Shown: positions 1 to 7,005 of the stretch, in pieces
Layout of the letters: every line of letters starts with the position of its first letter
Position numbering within the stretch: the first letter of the stretch is position 1
Source: Actinomycetota bacterium
GTDB lineage: Bacteria; Actinomycetota; Thermoleophilia; Gaiellales; Gaiellaceae
Direction: 5' to 3'
DNA: 8,760 nt
Assembly (NCBI GenBank): GCA_005883245.1
Contig: VAXT01000115.1
Span: 1 to 8,760, forward strand
The notes under the pieces: generated by a model
The model's input: only the letters and a program-made list of their open reading frames with translations
What the model was told of the DNA's origin: nothing
The model's database searches: none
Made by a program: the position numbers and the translations under genes

Positions 1-140
1 AGGGCCGGGGTGCCGAGAACCCGCTCGAGCCGCTGCTCCCTCCTCCTCCGGCTAGGCGGCGCGGCGGGTGCCGCAGGCTCGGGCGCAGCGCTGCTCACGA
101 GCGCAGGCTAAGCCTTCAACCGGCTGGGCGTCTCACACTC
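1..140. other. Left edge, no supported gene
   Basis: No complete gene is visible here. On the plus strand one frame is open from base 1 to a TAA at 109-111 and reads as a small, Ala/Gly/Leu-rich tail ending LLTSAG. About 83% of its codons end in G or C, which fits coding sequence in this genome, so it could be the last 36 codons of a gene convergent with hppA. It matches no family I recognise and is too short to judge. No tRNA-like or other RNA-like structure is apparent. Confidence 0.2.
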
Positions 141-165
141 GTTACGAGGGACAGTCCCTCGTAAC
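141..165 (-). terminator. Possible hairpin terminator after hppA
   Basis: The perfect 12-bp inverted repeat starts 26 bases past the hppA stop codon in the direction of hppA transcription. With a one-base centre it would fold as a cruciform or as a stem with a few opened central pairs. There is no run of U after the stem, so a canonical intrinsic terminator is not supported. A role in stabilising the 3' end or stopping convergent transcription is inferred only from position. Confidence 0.3.
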
Positions 166-193
166 AGGCCCTACAAGGGACAGTCCCTGGTTA
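142..193. repeat. Two tandem palindromic 23-bp units (REP-like)
   Basis: Two related units lie at 142-164 and 171-193, 29 bp apart, differing at about 4 of 23 positions and sharing the core AGGGACAGTCCCT. The first unit, extended by one base each side to 141-165, is a perfect inverted repeat with 12-bp arms around a single central A (GTTACGAGGGAC / GTCCCTCGTAAC). The second is palindromic only in its 6-bp core arms and outer positions. Its last three bases, TTA at 191-193, are the hppA stop codon read on the minus strand. The position just after hppA and the strong pairing suggest a REP-type intergenic element or a bidirectional transcription stop. No T tract follows on either strand. Confidence 0.7.
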
Positions 194-2135
194 GCCGTGG
201 ATGGAGACGATCAGCGGGATGAGGAGGATGGCAACGATGTTGGCGATCTTGATCATCGGGTTGATCGCCGGGCCCGCGGTGTCCTTGTACGGGTCGCCGA
301 CCGTGTCGCCGGTGACCGCCGCCGCGTGCGCCTCCGAGCCCTTGCCGCCGTAGAGCCCGTCCTCGATCAGCTTCTTCGCGTTGTCCCACGCGCCGCCGCC
401 GGAGGTCATCGCGATCGCGAGGAAGATCCCGGTCACGATCGTCCCGATCAAAAGGCCGCCGAGCAGCTCCGGCTTGATGATCCCCGCCACGAGCGGGAAC
501 AGAATCGGGATCGTCGCTGGCAGCAGCATCTGCTTGAGAGCCGAGCCGGTGACGATGTCGATCGACCGCCCATACTCGGGCCGAGCGGTGCCCTCCATGA
601 TCCCCGGAATCTCGCGGAACTGGCGCCGCACCTCCTCCACGACCTGACCGCCGACGCGCCCCACGGCCTGCATGGCGAGCGAGGCGAACAGGAACGGCAT
701 CAGCCCGCCGATGAACAACCCCGCGATCACCCACGGATCGTTGAGCGAGAACGTGATCGTCTCGAGCCCCCGATCCCGGAGCCCGCGCGTGTACTCGTCG
801 AACAGGATCAAGGCGGCGAGGCCGGCCGACCCGATCGCGTAACCCTTCGTGACCGCCTTCGTCGTGTTCCCGACCGCATCCAGCGGATCCGTGATCGCCC
901 GAACCGACTCATCGAGGTTCGCCATCTCGGCGATGCCCCCCGCGTTGTCGGTCACCGGCCCGTACGCGTCGAGCGCGACGATCAGGCCGGTCATCGAGAG
1001 CTGCGCCATGACCGCGACGCCGATCCCGAACAGCTCCTGGCCCGCGGCGTAGTAGGCGCCGACGATCCCGACCGCGATCACGATCACGGGCAGCGCCGTC
1101 GCCTGCATGCCGACGGCAAGCCCTTCGATGATGTTGGTCGCGTGCCCGGTCCGAGCCGTACAGGTTCCAGAAGCTGAACGTGTCACCGTCGAAGGCCGAC
1201 GTCACCGGGATGAACCCGATCGAGGACAGCAGCGTCGCGACGATCACCGACTTGTAGAGCGCGTTCATGATCGAACCGTCGCGGCCGACTCGCGCGAAGA
1301 ACGTCCCGATGATCGAGGCGATGATTGAGATCCCGCCGATGCAGAGCGGGTAGAGCCACAGCTCGCTGGCCGGGAACGCGCTCGCGAGCAGCATCACCGC
1401 GACGGCAGTCACCGCGTAGGTCTCGAACAGGTCGGCGGCCATGCCCGCGCAGTCGCCGACGTTGTCGCCCACGTTGTCGGCGATCACGGCCGGGTTGCGC
1501 GGGTCGTCCTCGGGGATGCCGGCTTCGATCTTCCCGACGAGGTCGGCGCCGACGTCGGCCGCCTTCGTGTAGATCCCGCCCCCGAGACGGGCGAAGACCG
1601 AGATCAGCGAGCCGCCGAACGCGAGCCCCACGAGGTCGTCGATCGCCGACTCGGGCGAGTTGCCGAGCCAGCCGGTCAGCACCCAGTAATAGCCCGCCAC
1701 GCCGAGCAATCCGAGCCCTACGACGAGCAGGCCCGTGACCGAGCCCGCGCGGAAGGCGACGTTCAGGGCAGGCTTCAGCCCCTGCTTGGCCGCTTCGGCC
1801 GTCCTCACGTTCGAGCGCACCGCGACGTTCATCCCGATGAAACCGGCTGCGGCGGACAGGAGCGCGCCGATCACGAACCCGATCGCCGTGCCCCAGCCGA
1901 GCTTGTCGTAGAAGCCGATCAGGAGGAACGGGACGATCGCGACGATCGCAATCGTCTGGTACTGGCGGCGCAGGTACGCCGACGCGCCCTCCTGGATGGC
2001 CGTCGCAATCTCGCGCATCCGCTCGGTGCCGGCGGGCAGCCGCAGCAGCCAGACGGTCAGGCCGATGCCGTAGCCGACGGCAATCGCTCCGCACACGAGC
2101 GCGAACAGAACGGCGTGATCTTGGAAGAAGCTCAG
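191..2135 (-). pseudogene. hppA: Membrane proton-translocating pyrophosphatase, disrupted by an internal deletion and frameshift
   Basis: This is an integral membrane pyrophosphatase, the family that couples PPi hydrolysis to H+ pumping across the cytoplasmic membrane. Numbered from the start used here, the substrate-binding segment GGGIYTKAADVGADLVGKIE begins near residue 185 and DNVGDNVGDCAGMAADLFE spans about 220-238. The C-terminal half carries GGGAWDNAKKLIEDG (about 358-405) and GDTVGDPYKDTAGPAINP (about 243-309). GNTTKAVTKGYAIGSA has the Lys and Thr typical of the K+-independent H+-pumping subfamily. The start is probably CTG at 2133-2135, giving the family N-terminus (M)SFFQDHAVLFALVCGAIA; AAAGG at 2142-2146 lies 6 bases upstream, and the first GTG (2096) is internal. 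The frame breaks at 1149-1157: the upstream frame reads FWNLYGSD and the downstream frame ARTGHATNIIEGLAVGMQ. Family members have about 35 more residues here (a membrane helix, an ITEYYT-like motif and a PVxxIA segment). The span encodes only about 648 codons, against roughly 680-700 usual. It may be a true lesion or an assembly error. Confidence 0.9.
1149..1157 (-). other. Deletion/frameshift junction in hppA
   Basis: The eight bases GCTCGGAC (minus strand, 1156 down to 1149) make sense in both frames: as part of G-S-D at the end of the upstream frame and as A-R-T at the start of the downstream frame. This is what a deletion between two short direct repeats would leave, with one copy retained. 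The identity of the lost segment comes from family knowledge and is not visible in the window. Confidence 0.6.
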
Positions 2136-2141
2136 TTCAGG

Positions 2142-2146
2142 CCTTT
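2142..2146 (-). promoter_or_regulatory. Shine-Dalgarno site deciding the hppA CTG start
   Basis: On the minus strand the sequence reads TAAAGGCCTGAACTGAGC. AAAGG sits 6 bases before the CTG. The in-frame TAA overlapping it rules out any start further upstream, and no ATG, GTG or TTG lies between that stop and CTG. The alternative GTG at 2096 would remove the conserved SFFQDHAVLFALV segment. Confidence 0.6.
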
Positions 2147-2181
2147 ACGTAGAGGACGCCGAGGATTCCCGGCGCGCGGAG

Positions 2182-2191
2182 TTTCTAACAC
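2182..2191 (-). promoter_or_regulatory. Extended -10 promoter element for hppA
   Basis: The minus strand reads TGTGTTAGAAACTC, with TAGAAA at 2187-2182 and TG two bases before it (extended -10). The expected transcription start is near 2175, leaving a leader of about 40 bases that holds the AAAGG site. No convincing -35 hexamer is present at 16-18 bp. Similarity to the elements before genes B and C supports the call. Confidence 0.4.
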
Positions 2192-2233
2192 ACATCAGCC
2201 GTGCGCGGGTGGCGAGTTTACGGGGGGCTGGGC

Positions 2234-4846
2234 CTAGCGGCGACCGACGGCGAGGGCCACGGGAAAGCCGCGGCGCCTGATCGCCCGTGGCCTCGGGGTC
2301 TGCCTGACGACGCGGCCGACAAGCGATCGCCTCGAGTGGACGCGGCGGATGCGCCCGACCGAGCAGTGCGCGCGCCGGATCTTCCGCTTCGCGGCGCCGA
2401 GGCGCAGGCCGAGGACGCGCGGGACGCGGCAGCGAACCGGAGGCGGTGGCGGTGGCGGAGGCGGTGGCGGTGGCGGAGGAGGTGGCGGCGCCGGAGGTGG
2501 AGGCGGCGGGGGCGGCGGTGGCGGCTCCCCGAAGAAGTACGTGAGATCCGTTTGCGGAGTCACAACGGACTGGTTGCAACCAAACTGGGTGAAAGGCCCG
2601 GTCCCGGTTGCCTGAACGCCCTCGGTCGCGCCGGCGCCGGACTGAGAGACGGCGCCGTAGATCACGTGGATGTTGTCGCTGCCCTCGGTGAAGACGACTT
2701 CGAAGTTCGCGCTGCCGCCGCCGGAGACGTAGCCGGTGCGGAACTCGATCACGAATCGGTGCGGGCTCTGGAGCTCGGCCGTGAACACGCCCTGGCCGAC
2801 GCCATTCGTGAGCAGGTCGTCCCACAGGAGCATCACGGCGGCACCCTCGATGCGGGACGGCAGGCAGGTGTTCGCCCACCAGAGGTTCTCCCCGGTGAAG
2901 TTGACGACGCCGTTCGAGTTGACGTCGGCCCCGGTGTAGCTCTGGTTGTAGAGCCGGACTGGGAACGGGAAGGTGACGTGGCGCCAGCAGTCGTCGCAGT
3001 GGATGCCGAGGTCGGCCGTCCCCGGAACGATCGTCCCGGCGCTCGTACCAGTGGTGTAGAAGCCTGGCGGCGGCGGCGGTGGCGGTGGGGGCGGAGGAGG
3101 TGGCGGAGGAGGCGGAGGAGGCGGCGGTCCCGGTGGCGGCCCGCAACCCGGGAACCTGAACGAGCCGATCCGCGTGCGCCACGGTACCGGGCCGGTCGTC
3201 TGAATGTACTCGGTCGTGTACCAGAAGGTGCAGTCGTCGACCGGGTCGACAACCATGTCCGAATAATCGCCCCAGCGGCCGAGCGAGCCGGTCTGGGACC
3301 CGGTGCCAGCGAAAAGGAGCTGCTCGTTTCCGAGCATCCCTGGCGGGTCGGTCGCGAGCCTCGCGGCATACTGGACGCTCGGGTAGTTCGGCGCCGTTCC
3401 GTTCGACGTCGAGTAGCCGACGGCGATGTCGCCGCTCTTGTCCATCGCGGCCGACGGCATCCAGCGGTTGAGCCCGTCGCTCGGAGCGAAGGTCCCCTGG
3501 TCGTGCATACCCCAGCTACCCGAGCCGATCTTCTCGAGGCTGTACCAGCGTACGCCCGCCCGGTCGTTGCCGACATCGACCGAGTGGCTGGTGACGATCG
3601 TCTGCCAGCCGCCGAAGTTGCGGTACTGCGCACGGAACATGGCGCGATCCGAAAGCGTCTGGAGCTTGACCGCCGTCCCCGGCTGCGGGATGCAGGCAGC
3701 GAAGTCGCAGAGGTTCTCGTCGTACGCGGCCGCCTGGACGTCTGCGTCGTGAGTGACCGTGATCGACGGCGTACCCGACCAGTCGACCGTGGCATCCGTG
3801 ATCTGGATCTGATCCTGCGGAAGGCCCGACCCGTCCTGGTTGATCGAGACGAACGGAGCGGGGGCATTCGCCGGGGGCGCCGTGTCGCCATCAGCATCGG
3901 CCGGAAGCGTCGACGGCAGATACGGGTCGATCGCCTCCATGTCCTGATACACGAAGCGTGCCGTCTGGCAGTTGAGCATCTGATCGCGCTCGAAGGCCCA
4001 GAAGCCGACTCCGGCGTAGCTGGCGCCGAGCAAGAACTGATTCGCGGTCATCGTGTACGAGTTCTGGCTGGGCCAAACACCCAGCTTCGGGTAGTCGTTG
4101 AACTTCGTCTGGTGCACCGTGAAGTCGTAGGCGCACCAGGTGCCCGTCGGATCGCTCGACGTCGAGACCGCGGTGCACTGGTAGTACGGAGGCGTCCCGC
4201 CGCCGCCGGTGAACGCGAACTGCGAGGCGACCCAGCGACCGGCGAACTGGTCGTAGAGGACGACCGGGTCGCCGCGGTTCAGCGACGCGCAGTGCGGAGT
4301 TCCCGTGAAGAGCGAGTTGATCGTCGTCGGCGGCACGACCTGCGTGCCCGTCTTCGTCCAGATCGCATAGTGGACGTTGACGATCTGCATGTAGTGGTTC
4401 GGGCCGACGTCGCCGTTCGTGTCGGGCGGGTAGCAGCTGCAGAGATTTGCGATCCCGTCGAAATTCTGATCCGGCGCAGGCGTCTGCGTGCCGTTCGAGC
4501 GGGTCTGGAGCGCGTCGTCGCCCTCGGGGAGACCGGCCAGCGGAACGCGGAGGAACGTGGGCTTGTCGTTGTCGGCGTTCGCTTCTTCGTGCGCGCTCTC
4601 CTTCGCCGGAAGGGACTTCAGCGTTCGCACGGCCGGGATGCGGTACGCGCGCGAGACGCCGACGTTCTGCGCCGGCGACTTCACCGACACGTCGACGTTG
4701 CCCGCGCCGTTGTTCGCGCCCGCTGCGGCAAGCGCCGGGGCGAGCGGCGCCGCGCTTGGATGTCCGGGCGGGCTCTGCTTCGATCCGAGGGCGAACGCGG
4801 CAGACCCGACGACACCGGCCGCCAGGACCGCGATCGCGATACGCAC
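2234..4846 (-). CDS. Exported multidomain protein with conserved PPDTxGDVGPN domain, beta-sandwich-like domain, polyproline rods and C-terminal PASTA
   Basis: The protein has about 870 residues and is probably secreted and wall-associated; its function is unknown. Residues 1-20 (RIAIAVLAAGVVGSAAFALG) look like a signal peptide. A Ser/Ala/Asn-rich linker leads to a large conserved region (about 120-569) with YPPDTNGDVGPNHYMQ at 139, DPVVLYDQFAGRWVASQF, and near its end GRWGDYSDMVVDP and CTFWYTTEY. These motifs recur in large exported bacterial proteins of unknown activity; a beta-propeller-like fold is my guess. Next come a 25-residue proline rod (570-594), a beta-sandwich-like domain (595-774, with VNSNGVVNF and WDDLLTN, resembling nidogen-type extracellular domains), a 29-residue proline rod with one Ala (775-803), and a PASTA domain (804-870) with 21 Arg, 2 Lys and no acidic residue. 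I chose GTG at 4846 because AGGGGAGGG lies just before it; an in-frame GTG at 4861 would add five residues but sits almost at the predicted transcription start. The gene is a tandem paralogue of gene C. Confidence 0.85.
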   Translation of the reverse strand: MRIAIAVLAAGVVGSAAFALGSKQSPPGHPSAAPLAPALAAAGANNGAGNVDVSVKSPAQNVGVSRAYRIPAVRTLKSLPAKESAHEEANADNDKPTFLRVPLAGLPEGDDALQTRSNGTQTPAPDQNFDGIANLCSCYPPDTNGDVGPNHYMQIVNVHYAIWTKTGTQVVPPTTINSLFTGTPHCASLNRGDPVVLYDQFAGRWVASQFAFTGGGGTPPYYQCTAVSTSSDPTGTWCAYDFTVHQTKFNDYPKLGVWPSQNSYTMTANQFLLGASYAGVGFWAFERDQMLNCQTARFVYQDMEAIDPYLPSTLPADADGDTAPPANAPAPFVSINQDGSGLPQDQIQITDATVDWSGTPSITVTHDADVQAAAYDENLCDFAACIPQPGTAVKLQTLSDRAMFRAQYRNFGGWQTIVTSHSVDVGNDRAGVRWYSLEKIGSGSWGMHDQGTFAPSDGLNRWMPSAAMDKSGDIAVGYSTSNGTAPNYPSVQYAARLATDPPGMLGNEQLLFAGTGSQTGSLGRWGDYSDMVVDPVDDCTFWYTTEYIQTTGPVPWRTRIGSFRFPGCGPPPGPPPPPPPPPPPPPPPPPPPPPGFYTTGTSAGTIVPGTADLGIHCDDCWRHVTFPFPVRLYNQSYTGADVNSNGVVNFTGENLWWANTCLPSRIEGAAVMLLWDDLLTNGVGQGVFTAELQSPHRFVIEFRTGYVSGGGSANFEVVFTEGSDNIHVIYGAVSQSGAGATEGVQATGTGPFTQFGCNQSVVTPQTDLTYFFGEPPPPPPPPPPPAPPPPPPPPPPPPPPPPPVRCRVPRVLGLRLGAAKRKIRRAHCSVGRIRRVHSRRSLVGRVVRQTPRPRAIRRRGFPVALAVGRR
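2438..2524 (-). repeat. Polyproline-coding tract 2 of gene B (29 codons)
   Basis: A low-complexity CCN run appears on the plus strand as GGC/GGA/GGT repeats and encodes 11 Pro, one Ala and 17 Pro. The codons are mixed (CCG, CCA, CCT, CCC), so it is not a pure microsatellite, and the frame is intact through it. As a polyproline II helix it would form a stiff spacer of about 9 nm between the beta-sandwich-like domain and PASTA. Translation of such a run normally depends on EF-P. Confidence 0.9.
3065..3139 (-). repeat. Polyproline-coding tract 1 of gene B (25 codons)
   Basis: A CCN run encodes PPPG followed by an unbroken proline stretch, linking the large N-terminal conserved region to the beta-sandwich-like domain. 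The frame is intact. It occupies the same position relative to the N-terminal domain as the single proline rod of gene C, so the beta-sandwich-like domain plus second rod look like an insertion or a loss between the paralogues. Confidence 0.9.
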
Positions 4847-4870
4847 GCGCCCTCCCCTCACGTGGCGCGA

Positions 4871-4899
4871 TTCTTAGCAGGTCGATAGCGGAAACTCAA
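4871..4899 (-). promoter_or_regulatory. Sigma70-type promoter of gene B
   Basis: On the minus strand TTGAGT (4899-4894) is followed after exactly 17 bp by TAAGAA (4876-4871), which is preceded by TGC (extended -10). The predicted transcription start is near 4864. That leaves about 18 bases of leader containing AGGGGAGGG before the GTG at 4846, and supports that start over the GTG at 4861. Confidence 0.6.
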
Positions 4900-4911
4900 T
4901 AGGCCAAGCAC

Positions 4912-4931
4912 AGCGTCGCCCGACGAGCGCT
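4912..4931 (-). terminator. Weak hairpin between genes C and B
   Basis: AGCGTCG (4912-4918) can pair with CGAGCGCT (4924-4931), with one bulged base and a 5-base loop. It lies 24 bases past the restored gene C stop codon and ahead of the gene B promoter, a plausible place to end gene C transcription. No U tract follows, so the assignment is weak. Confidence 0.25.
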
Positions 4932-4954
4932 TTGAGAGTCTGTGTGAGGTCGGA

Positions 4955-6969
4955 CTAGGACCGGCCGACGGCGAGCTTGACCGGGAAGCCCTGGCGCCTG
5001 ATCGCGCCCGGCCGCGGCGCCTGGTTGACGACCCGGCCCCAAAGCGAACGCCTGGAGCGAACGCGGCGGACCCTGCCGACCGAGCAGTGCGCTCGCCGGA
5101 TCTTCCGCTTCGCGGCTGCGAGCCGGAGCCCGAGTACTCGCGGGACGCGGCAGCGGACAGGCGGCGGGGGAGGAGGAGGTGGCGGAGGAGCGGCGGAGGC
5201 GGCGGAGGCGGCGGAGGAGGCGGAGCGCCGACGCAGGTCGGGAACTTGAAGCTTCCGACGCGGGTCCGCCACGGCGTCGGGCCCGTCGTCTGCACGTACT
5301 CGTTCGTGTACCAGAAGGTGCAGTCGTCGGTCGGATCGACGGTGAGCATCGAGTAATCGCCCCACCGCCCAAACGAGCCCGTCTGCGAGCCGGTGCCCGT
5401 CAGGAGCGTCGCCTCGCCCTGAGAGAGTTGGTTCAACGGGTCGGTGACGAGGCGCCCCGCGTAGCGGATGCCAGGGTAGTTCGGCGCAACGCCGCTGCTG
5501 GTCGAGAAGCCCACGGCCATGTTCCCGTCGTGGTCCATCGCGGCGGAGCCCATCCAGCGGTTGACCGTGGTGTCCGGCTCGTACGTGCTCTGCTGGTAGA
5601 TCGACCAGTTTCCGGTTGTCTTCCGCAGCTCGTACCAACGGACGCCCGCGTGGTCGAGGCCGTCGGAATCCACCGAGTGGTTGACGACGAGCGCCTGGTG
5701 GTCGCCGAAGTTGCGGTAGGCCAACCGGTACATCAGCCGGTCGCTGAGCGTGTCCAGCTTCTGGCTCGTGCCGGGCTGCGGAACACAGAGCGCGAACCCA
5801 CAGAGGTTGCCGTCGAAGGGCGCCGTCGCGAGCGGGCCCTCGTGCGAGACGCTGATCGTTCCGGCGCCGGCCCAATCGACCGTGGCGTTCCACACGTCGA
5901 GCCGATCGACCGGGAAGTGCACCGGGTCCCAGTCGTGGTCGTCGACCTCGATCAGCGGCGCCGGAGCGTTCGCGGGCGGGAGCGTAGTGCCGTCGACGTC
6001 CGCCGGGAGCATGCCGCCCCAGAGGTTCGGCTCGACCGAGAACATGTCCTTGTAGATCATCCGAGCGGCGCCGCAGTTGATCAGCTGATCGCGCTCGAGC
6101 GCGAAGACGCCGACGCCGGCCCAACCGTCACCGGGCTCGCTGAACTGGTTGACCGTGATCATGTACGCATGCTGCGTCGGCCAGACGCCGAACTTCGGAT
6201 AGTCGTTCAGGTTCGTCTGGTGCGCGATGTACTCGTACGAGCACCACGAGCCGGTCGGGTCGCCGGTTTGCGAGACCGCGACGCACTGGTAGAACGGCCC
6301 GTTCGGAAACGTGGGGTACGCCAGCTGGCTCGCCAACCAGCGGTCGGAGAACTGGTCGTAGAGCACGATCGGGTCTCCGCCATTGCCGGAAGGCACGCCG
6401 CAGTGGGCCTTGCCCGTGAACATCTGGTAGCCGGGGATGATCCCCGTCGCAGGGGTTCCGTTCTTGTTGAAGATCCGGAACGAGAGGTTCACCCACTGCA
6501 TGTAGTAGTTGGGCCCGACGTCGCCCTCGGTGTCCGGCGGATAGACGCCGTTCACGTTGTTGACCCCCTCGAAGTTGGCCATCGGCGCCGGCATCAGGCC
6601 CTTCGGCGCGCTGTGCTGGACGAGGGCGCTGCCCGCATGCGTGTCCGGGAGGTTCAAGTCGTCGGTCCGAGAATGGTCCACGACGCTCTTGAAGGCCTTG
6701 TTCGCCTTCCCAGGCTCGGGCCGCAGGTCGCGGAGAGGTGGAGTGATCGTCGGCCGAGCAACCTGGACGGCCGGCACGTGCTGAGAACTGGAGCGGGAGG
6801 CTTGCGAAACGGGCGCGCCGGTTGCCACAGCCCGCCGGATCGTCAGCTTCGACGACTGTTTGCTGTCAGTCGAGCCGAGGACGGCGAGGCCGACGGCGAT
6901 TCCCGCAACGAGAACCACGCCGAAAACGGCGAGCCCGAAACGCGTACGGCCAGATGACCCTCCCCCCAT
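4955..6969 (-). CDS. Exported PPDTxGDVGPN-domain protein with polyproline rod and C-terminal PASTA, frame broken in the proline tract
   Basis: This is the paralogue of gene B; its function is unknown. ATG at 6969 opens MGGGSSGRTRF, followed by a hydrophobic segment at residues 11-31, which is either a signal peptide or an uncleaved anchor. A Ser/Pro-rich stretch precedes the conserved region (about 125-581) with YPPDTEGDVGPNYYMQ at 143, DPIVLYDQFSDRWLASQ, GRWGDYSMLTVDP, CTFWYTNEY and WRTRVGSFKFPTC. By eye it is about half identical to gene B there. As read, the frame leaves the proline tract near 5190 and runs on as Arg/Ser-rich sequence to a stop at 4858-4860. Adding one C (minus strand) at 5190/5191 gives exactly 22 uninterrupted prolines (583-604), then a 67-residue PASTA (605-671) ending at TAG 4955-4957. 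The restored length is 671 residues. There is no Shine-Dalgarno site; the ATG lies about 7 bases from the predicted transcript start, so translation may be near-leaderless. Confidence 0.8.
5159..5223 (-). repeat. Polyproline-coding tract of gene C with one-base deficit
   Basis: This CCN tract is 65 bases long, one short of 22 codons. The minus strand reads ...CCGCCGCTCCTCCGCC..., where CCGCCGCCTCCTCCG would keep the proline frame. The deficit is at about 5190/5191 (plus strand GGAGGAG|CGGCGG). Both sides encode proline in their own frame, which localises the shift tightly. Confidence 0.8.
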
Positions 6970-6982
6970 GGTCTGGGAGCGA

Positions 6983-6991
6983 GTTCTAGCA
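6983..6991 (-). promoter_or_regulatory. Extended -10 promoter element of gene C
   Basis: The minus strand reads TGCTAGAACTCGC, with TAGAAC at 6988-6983 and TGC just before it. The predicted start is near 6976, 7 bases before the ATG at 6969. No TTGACA-like -35 is present at normal spacing; the 12-bp palindrome at 7006-7017 occupies that position instead, suggesting activator or repressor control. Confidence 0.45.
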
Positions 6992-7005
6992 CGTTCGATC
7001 TCGGA

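Noticed and set aside
68..1177. Long plus-strand frame antisense to hppA.
   Set aside because: It is Arg/Asp/Pro-rich with no recognisable domain, and its coding content is explained by the high-GC antisense of hppA.
2157..2174. CGCCG...CGGCG inverted repeat in the hppA leader, possible riboswitch or attenuator.
   Set aside because: The arms are only 5 bp with a bulged centre at the predicted transcript start, and there is no further structure.
2438..3139. GGC/GGT/GGA runs as a CRISPR or minisatellite array.
   Set aside because: They are proline codon runs in an intact reading frame, without spacers or fixed-length repeat units.
4858..4861. Stop of the unshifted gene C frame (TGA 4860-4858) overlaps a GTG (4861-4859) in the same 4-bp pattern seen for coupled genes, suggesting gene C runs to 4858.
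   Set aside because: The sequence after 5190 in that frame is Arg/Ser-rich with no domain, while one base restores a PASTA domain ending at 4955, and gene B has its own promoter at 4871-4899. The overlap is most likely chance.
2201..4888. Plus-strand frame of about 895 codons opposite gene B.
   Set aside because: It is a shadow frame: low-complexity Arg/Glu/Asp sequence with poly-Arg/Gly where gene B has prolines, and no family features.
5179..6957. Plus-strand frame of about 592 codons opposite gene C.
   Set aside because: It is Arg/Val/Asp-rich shadow sequence of gene C with no start context or domain.
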